38,614 nucleotides of DNA from Terriglobia bacterium (GTDB taxonomy: Bacteria > Acidobacteriota > Terriglobia > Terriglobales > Acidobacteriaceae), in the NCBI GenBank assembly GCA_020073185.1, contig JAIQFT010000035.1, positions 1 to 38,614 on the forward strand, read 5' to 3'. Of this stretch, positions 35,200 to 38,614 are shown one piece after another. Every line of letters begins with the position of its first letter. The stretch's first letter is position 1. The notes beneath the pieces were generated by a model, which made no database searches, was not told the origin of the DNA, and worked only from the letters and a program-made list of their open reading frames with translations. Position numbers and translations under genes: made by a program.

Positions 35200-35697
35200 T
35201 TAGAACGTCCGGTAATTGATGAACTGCATGTCAATGCCGAAATCGGAGTTTTTCAGCAAAGCGATTATCTCCTGCAGAGCGTCGCGGTCGCGGGCGCTGA
35301 CGCGCACCAAGTCCCCCTGGATGGATGCCTGCACCTTCTTCTTAGAGTCTTTGATTTTCTTGACGATCTCGCGCGCCTTCTCAATCGGGATGCCCTGCTG
35401 CAGGGAGATGCGCTGGCGCACGGTGGAGCCGGCGGCCGGCTCGACGCTGGCGTAGGTCAGGCCTTTCAGCGGCACGCCGCGCTTGACCAGCTTCTGTTGA
35501 AAGACATCGTTGACCGCCTTGAGCTTGAATTCGTCCACCGAGGAAAGGACGATGGCGTCCTTGCCTTCGAGGGCGATGTTCGACTTGGAGTCCTTGAGAT
35601 CAAAGCGGGTATGGACTTCCTTGAGCGCCTGCTGGATGGCGTTGGAGACCTCCTGCAGGTCGATCTTGCTGACAATGTCGAAAGAATTGTCGGGCAT
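35200..35697 (-). CDS. yajQ: YajQ/DUF520 family nucleotide-binding protein
   Basis: A 165-residue protein of typical YajQ length. It begins MPDNSFDIVSKIDLQEVSNA and carries TRFDLKDSKSNI, GKDAIVLSS, QRISLQQGIPIEKAREIVKK and a C-terminal DFGIDMQFINYR, all family landmarks of the two tandem RRM-like domains. YajQ proteins bind nucleotides, and one Xanthomonas member is a c-di-GMP receptor. Whether this one does the same is unknown, though a PilZ protein also occurs in the window. It starts 6 bp after the parvulin gene stop, so the two are probably one transcript. Confidence 0.95.
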   Translation of the reverse strand: MPDNSFDIVSKIDLQEVSNAIQQALKEVHTRFDLKDSKSNIALEGKDAIVLSSVDEFKLKAVNDVFQQKLVKRGVPLKGLTYASVEPAAGSTVRQRISLQQGIPIEKAREIVKKIKDSKKKVQASIQGDLVRVSARDRDALQEIIALLKNSDFGIDMQFINYRTF

Positions 35698-35703
35698 AAG
35701 ACG

Positions 35704-36795
35704 TTACCGACCCGGCGGTTTTGCGGGCGGAGGAGGAGTTCGGGGAACTGCCGCGGGTGGACGCCGCGGAGGGCCACCCGTCGCCGGACGCCCCGGCATG
35801 GCCCCCTCCGCGCCGCTAGGCGCAGGCGGTCCAAAGTAATCCTGGTTCAAGTTTGGCTTGGCCTTATTGGTGAACTGTTCGACCGCGCTCTTCATGCGTT
35901 CGGCCTCAAGGTTGTGGTTGATGTCCGGAGTGACTTCGGCGAGGGTGAGTTTCTTTTTCGATTCGATCTTGAGGATGTAGAACCCGCCGGGTTCGTCCAG
36001 AACTTCGGAGACTTGGCCGGGTTGGAGGTCAAATACCTTCTGCTGGCTGGGTGGGAGGCCCTCGCGGCCCTGTGTTCCGGCGGCGGTGGACGGCGGCGGG
36101 TTCTTGATGCCGAGATCGTCGTAGGCTTGTTTCTGCAGCTTCTCGAAGTCACCGCCGGCGGCAGCGGCAGCTTGGGTCTTGTCGGCTTCGGCCTTGAGGG
36201 TCTTTTCGTCGAGCGGCTTCTCGCCGCCGGGCGGGGTCTTGGGGATGAAGATGCGCTGGAAGGATCCCTGCACGAACTGCGATTGATGGTCGTTGTAGTA
36301 CTTCTCGGTCTCGGCGGGCGGGACCTGGGAGGCTTCTTTCTGCAGCCCGCGGATGAGCAGTTGGGTGAGCGTCTGCATGCGGGAGAAGTCGAGGACCAGC
36401 TTCGCGTCGGCCGTGTTCTGCAGTCCACGCTGCTCGGCCACATCGCTCAGGACGATGATGCGAGAATAGACGTCGGCTAGCTGCTGGCGGCGCTGTGGTG
36501 GCATGTTGGGATCGAGAGCGTTAACCAGTTTTTCAAAATCGGCGCGCGTGATCACCGTCTTGCAGTCTGGCGACGGGGTGGCTGCGACCTTGCCATCGCA
36601 CAGCCCATCAATGGTAATAACGGCAGCGGTGGGCGCGACTTCGGCCTTCGGGCCGGGCGCGGCAGGGGTAGGGTGGGGCTTGGCGGCCGGCCTGGCGCTG
36701 GGTTTGGCGGCCGGCGTACTCGGCTTCTGCGCAGGAGGGGTGGTTTGCGAGAAAGCGAGAGCGGACAAGAAAAGCAAGGTCAACAGTCGATACAT
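35704..36795 (-). CDS. Exported peptidyl-prolyl isomerase-like chaperone (SurA/PpiC type)
   Basis: A 363-residue exported protein. It has a short signal peptide (MYRLLTLLFLSALAFS), a Pro/Ala/Lys-rich linker (about 18-55), and a helical SurA_N-like segment starting KTVITRADFEKLVNAL. A parvulin-like region (about 165-290) includes FQRIFIP and VFDLQPGQVSEVLDEPGGFYILKIESKK, the typical end of a rotamase domain. A Pro/Arg-rich tail closes it. It probably assists folding of envelope proteins. The parvulin core is interrupted by low-complexity sequence, so catalytic activity is uncertain. Confidence 0.85.
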   Translation of the reverse strand: MYRLLTLLFLSALAFSQTTPPAQKPSTPAAKPSARPAAKPHPTPAAPGPKAEVAPTAAVITIDGLCDGKVAATPSPDCKTVITRADFEKLVNALDPNMPPQRRQQLADVYSRIIVLSDVAEQRGLQNTADAKLVLDFSRMQTLTQLLIRGLQKEASQVPPAETEKYYNDHQSQFVQGSFQRIFIPKTPPGGEKPLDEKTLKAEADKTQAAAAAGGDFEKLQKQAYDDLGIKNPPPSTAAGTQGREGLPPSQQKVFDLQPGQVSEVLDEPGGFYILKIESKKKLTLAEVTPDINHNLEAERMKSAVEQFTNKAKPNLNQDYFGPPAPSGAEGAMPGRPATGGPPRRPPAAVPRTPPPPAKPPGR

Positions 36796-36957
36796 TCCGT
36801 TGGCTCCAGAGCGTCAATCGTAGCACGAGGGAACGAGTCCGAGGTCTGAGTTAGGAGTAATAAGTACCAGTCCCGAGCATCGGGCGGCACCCTCCCTGGG
36901 CTTGGCTCCCTTAGCCAAAGCTGATACGAGTCGCAACTCGAATGAGATAATCGGGTG

Positions 36958-38388
36958 ATGGCGGGCACACCGACGATGCTGACGATGGAGGCGATGCGAG
37001 CCGAGAAGCGCGCGGTGGCGCAGAACTCCGTCTTTGCGGCCATCGGGATCACGGTGCTGAAATTCATTGTTGGGATCAGCACCGGGTCACTGGGAATTTT
37101 ATCGGAGGCAGCGCATTCGGGGCTGGATTTGGTGGCGGCGGCGATCACGTTGATGTCGGTGCGGGTATCCGACAAGCCCGCCGACGCGGAACACCAGTAC
37201 GGTCACGGCAAGGTGGAAAATTTCTCGGCGTTCATCGAGACCGGATTGCTGCTGCTGACCTGTGTGTGGATCGTGTATGAGGCGGTCAACCGGCTGTTCT
37301 TCCATCACGTGGAGATCGAGCCGAGCGCGGCGGCGTTCGTGGTGATGTTCATCTCCATCGTGGTGGATGTGTGGCGATCGCGGCGGCTGAAGCGAATCGC
37401 GGACAAGTGGGACAGCCAGGCGCTGCATGCCGACGCCCTCCACTTCAGCACCGACGTGTGGTCGAGTTCGGTGGTGATTCTAGGGCTGGCGGTGGTCATG
37501 CTTGGCCGCAAGCTGTCCGTGGGGTGGCTGGCGGATGCCGACCCGATCGCGGCGCTGGTGGTGGCCTGCGTGGTGGTGTACGTGAGCTGGCGGCTGGCGC
37601 GGCAGACGATTGATGCGCTGCTGGACGCGGCGCCGACGGGGGTGCGAGCGCGGATCATGGATGAGGTGCGGAGCGTGGAAGGCGTGCTGGAGGTGGACCG
37701 GGCGCGCATACGGCGGGCCGGGAACCGCTACTTCGCCGACCTGGAAATCGGGATGCACCGCAACGTCACCTTCCAAAAATCGGAGCAACTCGGGCAGCGG
37801 GTGACCGAAGCGGTGCACCGCGTGCTGCCCGATGCCGACGTGGTGGTCCACTCGGTGCCGCGAGCCCGCGGCGAGGAAAACATCTTTGAGCGCATTCGCG
37901 CCGTGGCGGCACGCGACAATTTCAACGTGCACGACATCAGCGTGCAGGACCTGGCGGGGCGGTTGCACGTCGAGCAGCACCTGGAGTTGGACGAGCGGCT
38001 CAGCCTGAAGGAGGCGCACGACCTGGTCACGGGACTGGAGACGGAGATGCGGCGCGAGGTGCCGGAGATATCGTCGATCCTGACGCACATCGAGAGCGAG
38101 CCGGCGACGATTGAGGCGGGTAGCGAGATCGCGCGCGACCAGCGCCTGGAAAAAACCGTGCGGCGGATTGCCGGGCAGGTGTCCGAGGTAGTGGACGTGC
38201 ACGAGATCGTGGTCAAGAAGGTGCGCGACAAGCTGTACCTTTCCTGCCATTGCACGCTGCCGGACACCCTGGCGCTGTCGCAGGTGCACGATATCCAGAC
38301 CGAATTGGAGATTCGCTTGAAGCAGGAAGCGCCGGAATTGTTCCGCGTTCTGATCCATCCGGAGCCGGTGACCGATAATCGGCGCTGA
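36958..38388 (+). CDS. Cation diffusion facilitator (CDF) metal exporter with extended C-terminus
   Basis: A 476-residue transporter. Six membrane helices (about 22-215) carry the paired metal-site motifs HSGLD and HFSTD (HxxxD type, usual in zinc exporters). A cytoplasmic domain follows (TIDALLDAAPTGVRARIMDEVRSVEGV). Unlike standard CDFs of about 300 residues, it has repeated ZT_dimer-like units: VEGVLEVDRARIR, the segment around FNVHDISVQDLAGRLHVEQHLE, and VSEVVDVHEIVVKKVRDKLYL. It should export Zn or a similar divalent metal, with regulation through the dimerised tail. The start is a GTG/ATG pair (36955/36958) without a strong Shine-Dalgarno. The last codons (VTDNRR) fall in a CCGATAATCGGC motif. 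Confidence 0.92.
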   Translation: MAGTPTMLTMEAMRAEKRAVAQNSVFAAIGITVLKFIVGISTGSLGILSEAAHSGLDLVAAAITLMSVRVSDKPADAEHQYGHGKVENFSAFIETGLLLLTCVWIVYEAVNRLFFHHVEIEPSAAAFVVMFISIVVDVWRSRRLKRIADKWDSQALHADALHFSTDVWSSSVVILGLAVVMLGRKLSVGWLADADPIAALVVACVVVYVSWRLARQTIDALLDAAPTGVRARIMDEVRSVEGVLEVDRARIRRAGNRYFADLEIGMHRNVTFQKSEQLGQRVTEAVHRVLPDADVVVHSVPRARGEENIFERIRAVAARDNFNVHDISVQDLAGRLHVEQHLELDERLSLKEAHDLVTGLETEMRREVPEISSILTHIESEPATIEAGSEIARDQRLEKTVRRIAGQVSEVVDVHEIVVKKVRDKLYLSCHCTLPDTLALSQVHDIQTELEIRLKQEAPELFRVLIHPEPVTDNRR

Positions 38389-38478
38389 AGGTCTCGCCGG
38401 AGTGAAGTCCGCGTTTCTGCACTCGCGAGGGCGCGTGTGCCACCAGTAAGTCCCGATTTGACAGTATTTAAGGTTAGA

Positions 38479-38614
38479 GGGGTATCCACTTGACTCAGGT
38501 GACCCCAACAGGTAGTGTGCTGGGCCATGCTGCAGGTCGTGGAGGATTATCCCAGGACGCTGGCGGAACTGGAAGCGCGGTTCAGCAGCGAGCAGGCCTG
38601 CCGGGAGTATCTGT
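38479..38614 (+). mobile_element. Left part of an IS1595-like insertion sequence (truncated by window)
   Basis: An imperfect inverted repeat (GGGGT at 38479-38483, ACCCC at 38502-38506, with CAC/GTG inside) lies just before a transposase start. The exact IS end cannot be fixed because the right end is outside the window. Confidence 0.45.
38527..38614 (+). CDS. IS1595-type transposase, N-terminal fragment
   Basis: The 29 visible codons encode VVEDYPRTLAELEARF and SSEQACREYL. This is the characteristic opening of IS1595/ISXO2-like transposases (EDFPxTLxEFExRFxxEEACxxYL), which continue with a zinc ribbon and a DDE-type domain. The frame is open at the right edge, so whether the element is intact cannot be seen. 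Confidence 0.7.
   Translation, partial: MLQVVEDYPRTLAELEARFSSEQACREYL

Overview
The window is high-GC bacterial DNA that most resembles an Acidobacteriota chromosome (Koribacter/Terriglobales-like). This is inferred from gene content: two Ser/Thr kinases with WD40-like C-termini, a DUF2934 protein, a secreted TGYIVDEKCG-type protein, a MASE1 histidine kinase and a He_PIG secreted protein. It also fits the intergenic DNA, which is full of CTGAAA-type and CGGTTGTCGG-type simple repeats and GC-rich hairpins. No rRNA, tRNA or CRISPR array was seen.

Layout. 1-3.1 kb: an AT-richer partial gene, rsmA, divergent glgA and a PilZ protein. 3.4-5.5 kb: a large membrane protein with an embedded spermidine-synthase-like fold. 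5.5-10.6 kb: an APC permease and a sodium/solute symporter overlapping by 8 bp, then a divergent BadF/GlcNAc-kinase-type sugar kinase coupled to a HEAT-like protein, and cutA. 10.8-15.5 kb: a phosphohexomutase, an FtsB-like protein, a peroxiredoxin with an in-frame TGA at its catalytic Cys codon, and a long-chain acyl-CoA synthetase. 15.6-17.1 kb: a small accessory insert, a CBS-HEPN protein gene bounded by imperfect direct repeats. 17.2-19.4 kb: thiG and two small secreted proteins. 19.5-24.9 kb: two tandem paralogous kinase/beta-propeller receptors. 25.1-28.7 kb: DUF2934, dienelactone hydrolase, two gene remnants, a HELTH metalloprotease and a TGA-interrupted DUF1801 gene. 28.8-33.5 kb: a MASE1-PAS histidine kinase, then groES-groEL behind a perfect CIRCE operator. 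33.5-38.6 kb: a STAS protein, polyprenyl synthase, yajQ, a parvulin-like chaperone, a CDF metal exporter, and the start of an IS1595-type transposase at the edge.

Most genes are housekeeping (ribosome maturation, glycogen, isoprenoids, thiamine, chaperonin). The most notable observation is the probable selenoprotein peroxiredoxin. Its UGA replaces the peroxidatic Cys in an AFTGG-x-TTEM motif, and a bacterial-SECIS-like hairpin lies 26 nt downstream. The second is the CBS-HEPN gene with flanking repeats and paired operator-like repeats in its promoter region, a candidate single-gene RNase/defence module. The third is that palindromic elements like those between genes also lie in frame inside coding sequences: the phosphohexomutase, both kinases, and possibly rsmA.
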